Positions 47,529 to 56,476 of a stretch of 64,000 nucleotides of DNA are shown one piece after another. The stretch lies in assembly GCA_031553045.1 (NCBI GenBank), contig JAVBLZ010000006.1, forward strand, positions 62,001-126,000, read 5' to 3'. Every line of letters starts with the position of its first letter. Positions within the stretch are counted from its first letter, which is position 1. A program made the translations under genes and the position numbers. Source of the DNA: CALXQW01 sp031553045. GTDB lineage: Bacteria; Verrucomicrobiota; Verrucomicrobiia; Opitutales; Intestinicryptomonadaceae. The notes under the pieces were generated by a model. The model was not told where the DNA came from, made no database searches, and saw only the letters and a program-made list of their open reading frames with translations.

Positions 47529-50500
47529 ATGAAAATTAAATACGGCTTTTTTTGCGGCGCAATTTGCGCTTTAAGTTCTTTATTTGCGCAGTCTGAAAAA
47601 GTCATGCTGTTTGAGGCTGAGGATTTCCAATTTGCAGGAGATTGGAATATGGCGCACTTCAGCAGGCAGGATGGGCTCTTTACTACTCAAAGCAATTCAG
47701 AACCTATGACATTTTTTGAGCTTTCCCAAGCAGGTCTTTACCATGTGTGGGTTAGTTCGGTAGATAATGCTGAAACTGCTCAGGGCACACGCTTGTTGAA
47801 TGTTTTTTTAGACTCTCAAAAACTTCCCAAAGAAGCGGGCAAGCACGGCAAAGACGGCGTTTATTGGGAGAATGTGGGCTCTATGCAACTTTCAAAAGGT
47901 GTCCATAAGCTTTCAATAAAGCGCAAGACCCAGTTCGTACGTTGCGATGCGCTCTTGATTACGAGTGATGAAAATTTTAATCCAAATTCTGAGATTAACA
48001 ACTCTGAATCCAGAAACAAATTCACGCCCAAGCCTTATAAAATACCGTATGAGCTTGTCAGCACATATCCAAAATATCCTGCATTAAAGGGCTTTCAAGG
48101 GGCTAAAAATATTTCAATATCAAATAACGACATCAAGATTTTTTATACGGAAAAAAAATCTGAAAATGGTGAAAAATATTTTGAGCGCAGCGTACAAATT
48201 TGTAAAAACGGCAAATGGATAAATGTAGCGCCATTTTCGGAGGAATATCTGTTATTGATTAAAAATAAAAATCCAAAATTTAAAGACACAAATTATTTTG
48301 CAGCTTGGGATGGCACAAACGCAAAAAATAGAATCATGTTCAATGGTGATGAGATTTTTATCCAAGCTAACCCCGCAAACCCTTATATAGCAGGTGATGC
48401 GGAGTTGCTGATGCCCAAAAGCATAACAAAAATTTCAGAAAAATCTTTAAAAATTATTTACAATAATTCTGTCAGCGCAACGCTAACGCTTTCCGATTCC
48501 GGACAAATTGCAAAGTTTGATGTGAAGGGGAATATTAGTGAAGAATCTTACTATTCTTTTGCATTTTTAGGTTTTAATGGCGTTAAAACAGATGCCGTTG
48601 AGTTTACGCTTTTGCCGGCAATTTATCAGGGGAAGCGCCTTATGAGTGAACCTAAAATGGTTACAACAACAATGACAAGCCAACCACTTGCCGCTTTGCA
48701 AACCACTGAAGGCGGTATTACAATCACGAGCGGCGTGATGGCAAACCCCTCCAAACTTCCATTTGAATGGGCATACCCCGGCAATGCAAAGTTTGGTTTT
48801 TCATTGTCTAATTGCGAGGGCGCACCACAGGTGGCTGTATTTTACCCAATTTTAGGCGGGGAAAACTCCTTCAAAAAAGCGGGTGAAGAACTTGAAGCGT
48901 CTTGGTATTTAGCCTCAATTTCCGGTGATTGGCAGGACTTTTTGACTGAGGCTAATACAAAAATTTTTGCCGCCTCAACATTGCGTGAAAGTTTAAAAAC
49001 TTCATTTTCCGATACAATATGCAATATCGCAAATTATATGTCTAACGAACGTTTTAGCGGTTGGGATAAGATACATAAAGGGCGTTGGAATATAGAGAGT
49101 AAAAGCTTGGTTACGCATTCTGCGCCGCTTGCAGAACTTGAAATTGCGTTATTGAAAAATGATGAAGACTATTATAAACGCATAGCCTTGCCCACCATAG
49201 AATTTATGCTGAGCAGACCGGGTTCACACTTTTCAATCTATACGCCGGATAATCTTTATACAAAGAATCCTGCCACCCTTAAAATTGGCGCAAAAGAAGG
49301 CGATATGTACGCAAATCTGGACTTTCTTTTGAACAATAAAAATGAGTGGCTAAAAAAGTTTTATTTGGATGAAAATTCAAAACTCATCATACGGAATCCT
49401 GAATTTGAGTGGCAGTCTTTGCTTGGGTATTACATCATAAATCCTTCTCCTGAACTGCTTGATACAATCAAAAAAAAGTGCGATGCGTGGCTATCGAAAA
49501 ATTTTGATAATCTAAAAAATAAAGAATTGAATTTAAGCGTGTTTGTAAATGTTTCAAACTATCCTTATTGGTGGTATCTGCCAGAAATGTACAAAGCCAC
49601 GGGCGATAAAAAGTATCTTGAGTATGCTCGCAAAGGCGCATTTTACACGCTTTCTTGCCTTTGGAACTTTCCGACACCTCCGGAGGGAAATGTTGTAATT
49701 AATAAAGACAACAAAGTTTTCAGTGTGCATCAAATTTGGTGGTATGGAGAAAAAAATTTCAGGATGGGGCATAAAGAAAATAAATTTGTTTTGGACGCTC
49801 TAAAAGAAGCTAAGGATATAGTAAAAGTCCCATATTTTTCACGGACAATACAGGCTCAAAAAACTGTCGATGCAATGAGTGTCTCAAGAATAGGCGTAGG
49901 CATAGAGCAATATTCTACTTACACTTCCGGCGATGCAAATCAGAATAATATCATAATGCCATCTTGGTCTGCCGAAATGCTTAAAACATATCAGCACACA
50001 AAAGACGATACTATCATGAAGTTCTCTAGACACGCAATAATAGGGCGTTTTGCAAACTTTGTTGGCTATTATATAAAAGATTTTTCAGACATAATGTTAG
50101 ACCCCTTGTATCCATACACGGGGCCCGATATCACAAGTTTTTATTACCATCATGCGCCGTGTCAATTTGCGCAAAGTTTTGACTACCTGATGGCGCAGTT
50201 GGAAGTTGCAAGCGCTGATAAAATCAACTTCCCGTATGTCAGACAAAAAGGTTATGTCTGGTTTACAGACAGAATATTTGGTCTGGAAGGTGAGATTTTT
50301 GGAGACAAAAATTGCAGATTAAATTTGGATGAATCGGCGGTTAAGCTCAATACTACAAAGGCGAGTTTTATTACGGCGCGGTCTCAAAATTCAATTTGGG
50401 TTATCATACTCAATGATTCCGCAATAGAACGGGAGATAGAGGTTGAATTCAATCCCACAAGCAAATCTATGAAGGGCGCAGATACTAATGCTGAAGTTGT

Positions 50501-50954
50501 ACTTTATAATTCTTCAGGCAACCCTGCCAATCAGAAATTTTCATTTTTTGGCGATAAAAAAATTAAAGTTGCCGCACAAGATTTGATTGCATTTAAAATA
50601 CCGGCTTCAACAGAAAACAGGGCGGAGAAATCTTTGAAAGCCATATCTGCAGAAGGGCATCAGGTAATTAAAGAATTTCATAAAGACTTTGGAGATCTGC
50701 ATTTATTCAGAATACGCAGCCCCTTCGGGAAGGACTCCATATACATCGTTCTATCTAAAGGACAAAATCAAAAGAAGGCTGTTTTAGAAGCAAAGATAAG
50801 TTTGGATAGCGCTGTTGTAAAACTAAGCAAAAACGCATTTCCATTTGAGATAAGTGCGTATCCCATTCCCGCCGAAACGCCGATAGAAATAGAAGTTTCC
50901 TTAAGGCAAGACGGCAAAGAATTATTGTCCCCTCAAAAGGTAATATTGAAATAA
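47529..50954 (+). CDS. Array protein 6: large secreted protein of unrecognised family
   Basis: A 1141-residue paralog two bases after gene 5. Signal peptide YGFFCGAICALSSLFAQ. It has EAEDFQFAGDW, GKHGKDGVYWENVG and YPYWWYLPEMYKATGD. Key departures: IEQY in place of IEQH (about 790), FYYHHAPCQF in place of HAPCHF (about 872), and IMLDPLYPY in place of the xQHDExYPY form. Two otherwise conserved His positions are therefore lost while the HH pair remains. RIRSPFGKDS is intact. Confidence 0.9.
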   Translation: MKIKYGFFCGAICALSSLFAQSEKVMLFEAEDFQFAGDWNMAHFSRQDGLFTTQSNSEPMTFFELSQAGLYHVWVSSVDNAETAQGTRLLNVFLDSQKLPKEAGKHGKDGVYWENVGSMQLSKGVHKLSIKRKTQFVRCDALLITSDENFNPNSEINNSESRNKFTPKPYKIPYELVSTYPKYPALKGFQGAKNISISNNDIKIFYTEKKSENGEKYFERSVQICKNGKWINVAPFSEEYLLLIKNKNPKFKDTNYFAAWDGTNAKNRIMFNGDEIFIQANPANPYIAGDAELLMPKSITKISEKSLKIIYNNSVSATLTLSDSGQIAKFDVKGNISEESYYSFAFLGFNGVKTDAVEFTLLPAIYQGKRLMSEPKMVTTTMTSQPLAALQTTEGGITITSGVMANPSKLPFEWAYPGNAKFGFSLSNCEGAPQVAVFYPILGGENSFKKAGEELEASWYLASISGDWQDFLTEANTKIFAASTLRESLKTSFSDTICNIANYMSNERFSGWDKIHKGRWNIESKSLVTHSAPLAELEIALLKNDEDYYKRIALPTIEFMLSRPGSHFSIYTPDNLYTKNPATLKIGAKEGDMYANLDFLLNNKNEWLKKFYLDENSKLIIRNPEFEWQSLLGYYIINPSPELLDTIKKKCDAWLSKNFDNLKNKELNLSVFVNVSNYPYWWYLPEMYKATGDKKYLEYARKGAFYTLSCLWNFPTPPEGNVVINKDNKVFSVHQIWWYGEKNFRMGHKENKFVLDALKEAKDIVKVPYFSRTIQAQKTVDAMSVSRIGVGIEQYSTYTSGDANQNNIIMPSWSAEMLKTYQHTKDDTIMKFSRHAIIGRFANFVGYYIKDFSDIMLDPLYPYTGPDITSFYYHHAPCQFAQSFDYLMAQLEVASADKINFPYVRQKGYVWFTDRIFGLEGEIFGDKNCRLNLDESAVKLNTTKASFITARSQNSIWVIILNDSAIEREIEVEFNPTSKSMKGADTNAEVVLYNSSGNPANQKFSFFGDKKIKVAAQDLIAFKIPASTENRAEKSLKAISAEGHQVIKEFHKDFGDLHLFRIRSPFGKDSIYIVLSKGQNQKKAVLEAKISLDSAVVKLSKNAFPFEISAYPIPAETPIEIEVSLRQDGKELLSPQKVILK

Positions 50955-50955
50955 A

Positions 50956-53900
50956 ATGAAAAAAAATCTCTTAATTTTATATATAATTTTTTTAGCGAAT
51001 TTCTTATTCGCCAATAAATACGATTTAAGTTCCACACACTACATCACTATAGAAAATTTTCAATTTCAGGGTGAGTGGATGCCAACGGGCGTTGGCGGTT
51101 CAACGGCAATAATTGCAAACAAGGCAAACCAAACAGCTTCTACAGTTGTGAATGTGGGTGCTGAGGGTGAGTATTTTGTTTGGGTTCAAGCGGCTGATTA
51201 TGCAAATGACAAGCCCGGCACTAGACTTATGAAAGTTTTGGTAAACGGCGTTGAATTGCCTGAAAATGCGGGTAAGCACGGCAAAGACCTATTGTATTGG
51301 GAGCTTGTGGGTTCTGCAAAATTAAACAAAGGGGAGAATTTTCTGTCCATTAAGTCGGTTACAAATTTCCCAAGATGTGCGGCAATTTTAATTACTAAGG
51401 ATAAAAATTTTAATCCTAACATAGCGCTTCAAGATGGCTCGGTAAGGCGTGCCACAAGGCGTCAGTCTTATCTTTCAAATTATGAGATTCTGGGCAAATT
51501 CCCAAAAATTGAAGCAGGTGAAAGCTTTAAGAATGCCAAAAGCGTCGGCATTTCAAACGGAAAATTGAAAATAAATTATACGCAAAAAAAATATCCGGAC
51601 GGCAAAATATTTTACGAACGCAGTGCGGAAGTTTTGATAGATTCACAGTTTATCCCCATGCCATCATTTAAAGATGAGGCACTTGTTATTGCGTATTCTC
51701 AAAATGAAACAGCAAACGACGAAGAATATGTTGTTAGTTGGAAAAAGTCTTTGGGCGAAATTAAAGTTAAAGTAGCGAATGAATATTTTAACACGCCACT
51801 TTCAAATTCTAATTTTTACGGCATTGGCTCAATGAAGCTTTTGCGCATTGTTGATGTGAAAAAAAATTCTGAAACCGATTTGGAAATTACATATCAAGAC
51901 GATGTCAAAGCTAAGCTGACCCTCTCTAAAAATGAGCCTATTGCAAAATTCAAGGTAAATGCTTTGGCTGATAAAAGCGGCTATTATTCAATAATTTTTC
52001 TGTCATTTAACAAGATAGACAGGTTTGAAGTGGAATCTTTGCAAATGCCAGTTTCATATCAGAACCACCGCATAATGAAAGAGCCTGTTGTGGTAGGCAA
52101 TAGAATGATGTCTCAGCCAATTTGCATAGTTGAAGGCAAATTTGTTTCCGACAAAAATCTCACCTGCGGGGTGATTGCTGATCCGGAAAATCTTTCCCCA
52201 GATGAATGGTCGGAATATAATAATTCTGTCTGTGGATTTTCTTTAATGTCGGCGGACGCAAAAGTGCAGCCTGTTTATGTTCAGCCAATTTTAGGCGGAA
52301 GAAATTCTAAAAAAGAAGAGGGCGATGTGCTTGAAGCCTCTTGCTACATGCTCTCAATGTCTGGCGATTGGACTGAGGCTTTAACAAAAATCAACAGCGC
52401 AATTTACAATGCCTCAAAACTTAGAGAGCCCTATGAAGCGTCTATTTCTGAAGCAAGCGTGAATATTGCAAAGTTCATGGCGGATGAAAAAGCGAGTGGG
52501 TGGAGCCCCATACACAAGGGTAGGTGGAATATAGAAATGATTAACACTGTTACCCAGCCCGCACCGCTTGCAGAGCTTTCTATCGCACTTTTGACGGACG
52601 ATGAAGACTATTACAAAAAATTCTCTTTGCCCACTATTGAATTCACTCTTTCCAGAATGTCGGCGCATTATTCAATGCAGTTTTGGAGTGAGGCTCCGAC
52701 AAATACAAATTCAAAATTAAATCTTAATGTACCATCCAAACCTTGGAGTGCCGATTATTACGCCGGTTTGTATGCGCTTACAAATTCTGCAAACACCTTC
52801 CTAAAAGATTTTTATTATAATAAAAACGGTTCTTTAAGAGGAGAAGAAAAACTGTCTTGGACCGTTAAATTGGGGATGTATCTTGCTGGAGAATTTGATG
52901 AATCAAATATCAAAGAGATTGAAAAAGAAGCTTTGGAATGGGCTAAAAAATCTTTTGATAACAAAAATTTTTCGGAAATCCCCATGTTGATTTTTGTCAA
53001 TGACGGGCTATATCCGTATTGGTGGTATTTGATGGATTTATATGAGCTAACGGGCAATTCTGAATTGCTTAAATATGCACGGCTTGGGGCGTTTTATACG
53101 CTTTCATGCCTCTGGAATTGGCCAACTCCGGCTCCTCAGCAAACTATAAATAAAAACAATATCGTACATGGAGAATGCAACCCAATGTGGAGAGGTACCG
53201 AGCGTCTGCGTTTGGGCTATGACGAAAATCAAGTACTGCAAGACGCATTTATTGCGGAAGATTCTTCCAGAACAAAAAAAAATTGGCGAGGTGCATGGTT
53301 TTTGCTGAAGGAAAAGCAAGTTGACGGTTTTAAGGCAAGCAGAATTGGTCTGGGGATAGAACAGCGTTGGACATTTGTTATGCGCAATCATCATAAGAAT
53401 ATTTTGATGCCGTCTTGGGCGCCAGAAATGTTAAAAGTTTATCAGCATACAAAAGATGATATCATCATGAAGTTTTCCAGACATTCTATCGTGGGTCGAT
53501 ACGCAAACTATCCTGGCTACTATGTCTGCGATTATACGGATGTCTATATGTCTGCCGATTATCCGTACAAAGGGCCTGATGTAACCAGTTTGTATCACCA
53601 TCATGAGCCCGTGGTTTTCATGCACACCTTTGATTATTTGATGGCCCAGATAGAGTCTCGCACACAGAATAAAATAAAATTTCCATTTGTACGCCAACAA
53701 GGTTATGTGTGGTTCACAAACAGAATATTTGGACTCTCTGGCAAGGTCTTTGATGAGGCTTTCTGCAAGCCGCTTTTGAATTTGGACGCCGTTGATACCC
53801 ATGATAATCACAAAATCAGCACTCTCTTGGCAAGAGGGGTGGGGCATATTTGGTTGATAGTTTTGAATGATTCCGCCAAAGAAATCACGGCAAATCTGGC

Positions 53901-54405
53901 TTTAAACTTGAAATCTAGGCAGCTTTCAGGGCTGCTTGCTGATTCCGAATTTTCTCTTTACAATTCCGCAGGTGAAGTTGTTTCTCAAAATTTACGCAAG
54001 GAAAATTTGTCGGCAATCAGGATTCCGCCTCTTGGGTTGATTGCCGTGAAAATGCCCGCCAAAGAAGCTTTAATATCTAAGAGTCATCCTTCTTTGCCAA
54101 AGAAAAGCCACATAACAAAGCCTCAGATTGCAAATGAATGGGGAGATTTTCATCTTTTCCGCATACGCAGCCCCTTCGGCAAAGATTCAATCTATGCATT
54201 TTTAAACCCTCTTTTTGGTAAGGATGGCAAAGCAAAACTTACCGTTAAAACATCTTCAGGCGTTGAAAAGGTTTTAGAGTGTAACTCATTTCCTTTTGAA
54301 TTCAGCCATTACCCATTGGATATGAATGACGAGATAAAAGTTGTCTTAGAACTTGAAGATAAAAACGGCAAATTTAAAAGCGAAGAATTTATACTGGCGA
54401 AATAA
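50956..54405 (+). CDS. Array protein 7: large secreted protein of unrecognised family
   Basis: The longest copy, 1149 residues, one base after gene 6. Signal peptide LLILYIIFLANFLFA. N-terminal motifs are IENFQFQGEW and GKHGKDLLYWELVG. It is the most divergent in the core: IEQRWTF (His to Arg), LYHHHEPVVF in place of FYYHHAPCHF, and ESRTQNK in place of the EIASDNK type, while YPYWWYLMDLYELTGN, FSRHSIVGRY, FPFVRQQGYVWF and RIRSPFGKDS remain. It shares features with gene 3. No terminator-like hairpin is seen in the 93 bases after it, so transcription may run on into the Gfo/Idh gene. Confidence 0.9.
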   Translation: MKKNLLILYIIFLANFLFANKYDLSSTHYITIENFQFQGEWMPTGVGGSTAIIANKANQTASTVVNVGAEGEYFVWVQAADYANDKPGTRLMKVLVNGVELPENAGKHGKDLLYWELVGSAKLNKGENFLSIKSVTNFPRCAAILITKDKNFNPNIALQDGSVRRATRRQSYLSNYEILGKFPKIEAGESFKNAKSVGISNGKLKINYTQKKYPDGKIFYERSAEVLIDSQFIPMPSFKDEALVIAYSQNETANDEEYVVSWKKSLGEIKVKVANEYFNTPLSNSNFYGIGSMKLLRIVDVKKNSETDLEITYQDDVKAKLTLSKNEPIAKFKVNALADKSGYYSIIFLSFNKIDRFEVESLQMPVSYQNHRIMKEPVVVGNRMMSQPICIVEGKFVSDKNLTCGVIADPENLSPDEWSEYNNSVCGFSLMSADAKVQPVYVQPILGGRNSKKEEGDVLEASCYMLSMSGDWTEALTKINSAIYNASKLREPYEASISEASVNIAKFMADEKASGWSPIHKGRWNIEMINTVTQPAPLAELSIALLTDDEDYYKKFSLPTIEFTLSRMSAHYSMQFWSEAPTNTNSKLNLNVPSKPWSADYYAGLYALTNSANTFLKDFYYNKNGSLRGEEKLSWTVKLGMYLAGEFDESNIKEIEKEALEWAKKSFDNKNFSEIPMLIFVNDGLYPYWWYLMDLYELTGNSELLKYARLGAFYTLSCLWNWPTPAPQQTINKNNIVHGECNPMWRGTERLRLGYDENQVLQDAFIAEDSSRTKKNWRGAWFLLKEKQVDGFKASRIGLGIEQRWTFVMRNHHKNILMPSWAPEMLKVYQHTKDDIIMKFSRHSIVGRYANYPGYYVCDYTDVYMSADYPYKGPDVTSLYHHHEPVVFMHTFDYLMAQIESRTQNKIKFPFVRQQGYVWFTNRIFGLSGKVFDEAFCKPLLNLDAVDTHDNHKISTLLARGVGHIWLIVLNDSAKEITANLALNLKSRQLSGLLADSEFSLYNSAGEVVSQNLRKENLSAIRIPPLGLIAVKMPAKEALISKSHPSLPKKSHITKPQIANEWGDFHLFRIRSPFGKDSIYAFLNPLFGKDGKAKLTVKTSSGVEKVLECNSFPFEFSHYPLDMNDEIKVVLELEDKNGKFKSEEFILAK

Positions 54406-54498
54406 TACAATACTATGGTCATTTTATTTGACAATAAACGTTTTATTTAAACAATTAATTGGAACTTTCTAGAAGCTTACAATTTAACTGATATACTT

Positions 54499-55878
54499 AT
54501 GAATAATATTACAAGAAGAAACTTCATTAAAGGCGTTGGCGTATTGGGCAGTGCCGCCATGCTCGGCGCTTGCACCAGTGTTAAAAAAGGCAGAGATTTA
54601 AACGGCAAATTCCGTGTTGCCGTGGTTGGCGTCGGTGGCAGAGGTCGTGCGGCGGTTGATCAATTTGCAAAAGATCCACGCATTAAAATGGTGGCTTTCT
54701 GCGATGTAGATGATACTACTGCGGCAAAGACATACACAGCATTTCCAGACATACCAAGATACAGAGACTATCGTGTAATGCTTGACAAGTTGGACTCTCA
54801 GATTGACGGCGTTGCTATTTGTACGCCTGACCATATGCACTATCCAATTACTCTTTGGGCAATCGCAAAGGGTAAGCACGTATATACTGAAAAACCTTTG
54901 TGCCGCACTATTTGGGAGTGTCGCCAACTTGGCAAGGCAGCTAAAGAAGCGGGCGTATTCTCGCAGATGGGCAATCAGGGGCACACTTTTGACGGCTGGC
55001 GCTTAATTCGCGAATGGAATGAAGCAGGTTTACTCGGTGAAGTTAAAGAAATTTATCATTGGACAGACAGACCTCTTAAATACTGGCCTCAGGGCGCTCT
55101 TACTGCTCCTGAAGCAGAGCCGATTCCTTCTGAAATTGATTATAATTTGTGGCTCGGCGTTGCACCTCATCAAGACTACAATAAAGCTTTTGTTCCATTT
55201 AAGTGGAGGGGCTTGCGCAATTACGGCACAGGCGCAATAGGCGACATGGGCTGTCATTTTATGGACATTCCATATTCAGCGTTTGACTTGGGTTACCCAT
55301 CTTTGGTTACCGCCGCAAATTCTGAATTTAATGATTATAGCTGGCCTGCTGAAGCAAGCATTGTCTATGATTTCCCTGGCAATGCAAAGCGAGGTCCAAT
55401 CAAGCTTTTCTGGTATGACGGTTATCGTAAGCCAAAGAACGTTGAAAGAGTTCCACAAAGCTTTATAGACGATCCACGTAACGGCAATGGCACGCTCATA
55501 GTTGGCACAAAAGAAACCGTACACTGCGGCGTTTATGGCGACAATCCTATCATATTCCCACGTGAGCGCATGGTTGAACTCAAAAAGAGCAATGCTTTGC
55601 CCGATCCTTATATTCCACGCTACAAAGAAGGTCCGCATTTGAACTGGGCGCTTTCATGCTTGTCGGGCAGGGTTCCTGTTTCAAACTTTGATTATGCAGC
55701 GCCTTTTACTGAAGTTGCATTAATCGGTATGGCTTCGATAGCTGCACAGTCTCCATTGAGTTATGACCCTAATACTATGAGTTTCACAAATTGCCCTGAG
55801 GCGGATAAATATATCAAGAGTCTTTACGCTTATAATAAGGAATTTTTGCCTAGCGCAAAAATGTGCCCATTTTGCTAA
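54499..55878 (+). CDS. Tat-exported lipoprotein of the Gfo/Idh/MocA family
   Basis: A 459-residue protein. The N-terminus has a twin-arginine motif (TRRNFIKG), a hydrophobic stretch and a lipobox ending LGAC, so it should be folded with its cofactor in the cytoplasm, exported by Tat and lipid-anchored. The mature part has a Rossmann motif (VAVVGVGGRGRAA), CTPDHMHYPI, TEKPLCR with the catalytic Lys, MGNQGHTFDGWR and GAIGDMGCHFMD. The C-terminus ends in a CxxC (MCPFC). NAD cannot be recycled easily outside the cytoplasm, so a closed redox cycle with tightly bound NAD, as in GH109-type glycosidases, is a plausible mode. It follows the array by 93 bases. Confidence 0.88.
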   Translation: MNNITRRNFIKGVGVLGSAAMLGACTSVKKGRDLNGKFRVAVVGVGGRGRAAVDQFAKDPRIKMVAFCDVDDTTAAKTYTAFPDIPRYRDYRVMLDKLDSQIDGVAICTPDHMHYPITLWAIAKGKHVYTEKPLCRTIWECRQLGKAAKEAGVFSQMGNQGHTFDGWRLIREWNEAGLLGEVKEIYHWTDRPLKYWPQGALTAPEAEPIPSEIDYNLWLGVAPHQDYNKAFVPFKWRGLRNYGTGAIGDMGCHFMDIPYSAFDLGYPSLVTAANSEFNDYSWPAEASIVYDFPGNAKRGPIKLFWYDGYRKPKNVERVPQSFIDDPRNGNGTLIVGTKETVHCGVYGDNPIIFPRERMVELKKSNALPDPYIPRYKEGPHLNWALSCLSGRVPVSNFDYAAPFTEVALIGMASIAAQSPLSYDPNTMSFTNCPEADKYIKSLYAYNKEFLPSAKMCPFC

Positions 55879-55902
55879 ACACTAAAGGCATTAAAAAATT
55901 AA

Positions 55903-55936
55903 AGCGCCAGATTTATTAAAGTCTGGCGTTTTTTTT
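55903..55936 (+). terminator. Intrinsic terminator after Tat-Gfo/Idh gene
   Basis: Stem CGCCAGA / TCTGGCG (55905-55911 with 55922-55928), 10-base loop, followed by eight Ts. It ends the transcript that may start as far up as the seven-gene array. Confidence 0.9.
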
Positions 55937-56002
55937 AATTAAGAAACAAAGAAATGTTTTGACAAATTTTACTCAGACAGAATTATCAAGGGCTAAATTT
56001 TC

Positions 56003-56075
<73 letters not shown>

Positions 56076-56083
56076 CTGTCTTT

Positions 56084-56116
56084 AAAAACCTGCAAATTTT
56101 TTTTGCAGGTTTTTTT
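56084..56116 (+). terminator. Intrinsic terminator after tRNA-Thr
   Basis: Inverted repeat AAAAACCTGCAAA / TTTGCAGGTTTTT with a 5-base T loop and a trailing T run, 8 bases after the tRNA. Confidence 0.9.
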
Positions 56117-56476
56117 GTGGTATTAATTTATCTATTCTAAAACTCTTGAGGCTGAATAGAGTTATTTTGCATAGCTTGGCATAGACAATAAAAGTTACTC
56201 GGAATCTGGGAAATATGTTAGGGGTGAGTCTTTTGTACGACAGGTGCGTTTGGAGATGTTTTTCTTTTTATCTGGCAAAATTTTTGTCGGTTTTGCGACA
56301 ATTTTAGAGCGCACGAGTCTGCGCTGTTTAATTGCATTTCTGCGAGGTTTCATGGAATAAAACTACTCTTTTGCAGGTAAAGTGTCAATCCGTTTTATAT
56401 TTTAAACTTTAGTTAAATTTTACTTTACTTGATTGGAATCTAGCATTAGTCTGGGTAAGTTAATAAATCTAATTTT
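56117..56476. other. 360-base gene-free stretch with two small hairpins
   Basis: No convincing coding frame or tRNA is seen. Two short perfect stem-loops sit close together: TTGTCG / CGACAA (about 56284-56301, 6-base loop) and AGCGCA / TGCGCT (56308-56325, 6-base loop). The rest is AT-rich and probably contains the promoter for the 56477 operon, but no clear -35/-10 pair could be chosen. The hairpins might be protein-binding sites or part of a 5' leader. Confidence 0.4.

Larger units (their letters stand above)
30422..54405 (+). repeat. Tandem array of seven large paralogous genes
   Basis: Seven complete genes of 3.41-3.45 kb lie head to tail with junctions of -4, +1, +1, +1, +2 and +1 bases. 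All encode exported proteins of 1135-1149 residues that align end to end. The most conserved DNA stretches encode the YPYxGPD-to-DRIFG region (for example around 36440-36620, 40000 and 43260-43460). This is a family expanded by local duplication followed by protein divergence. It is a gene array, not a satellite. I see no promoter or terminator inside it, so it looks like one 24-kb transcript. Confidence 0.93.

Noticed and set aside
30422..54405. Array considered as a transposon cluster, CRISPR or S-layer repeat
   Set aside because: There are no terminal inverted repeats, transposase motifs or short spaced repeats; each unit is a full signal-peptide-bearing gene. An S-layer role is not supported by any anchoring motif.
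54428..54433. TTGACA box between the array and the Tat-Gfo/Idh gene
   Set aside because: A perfect -35 hexamer, but no acceptable -10 hexamer at 16-18 bases, so no promoter is annotated.
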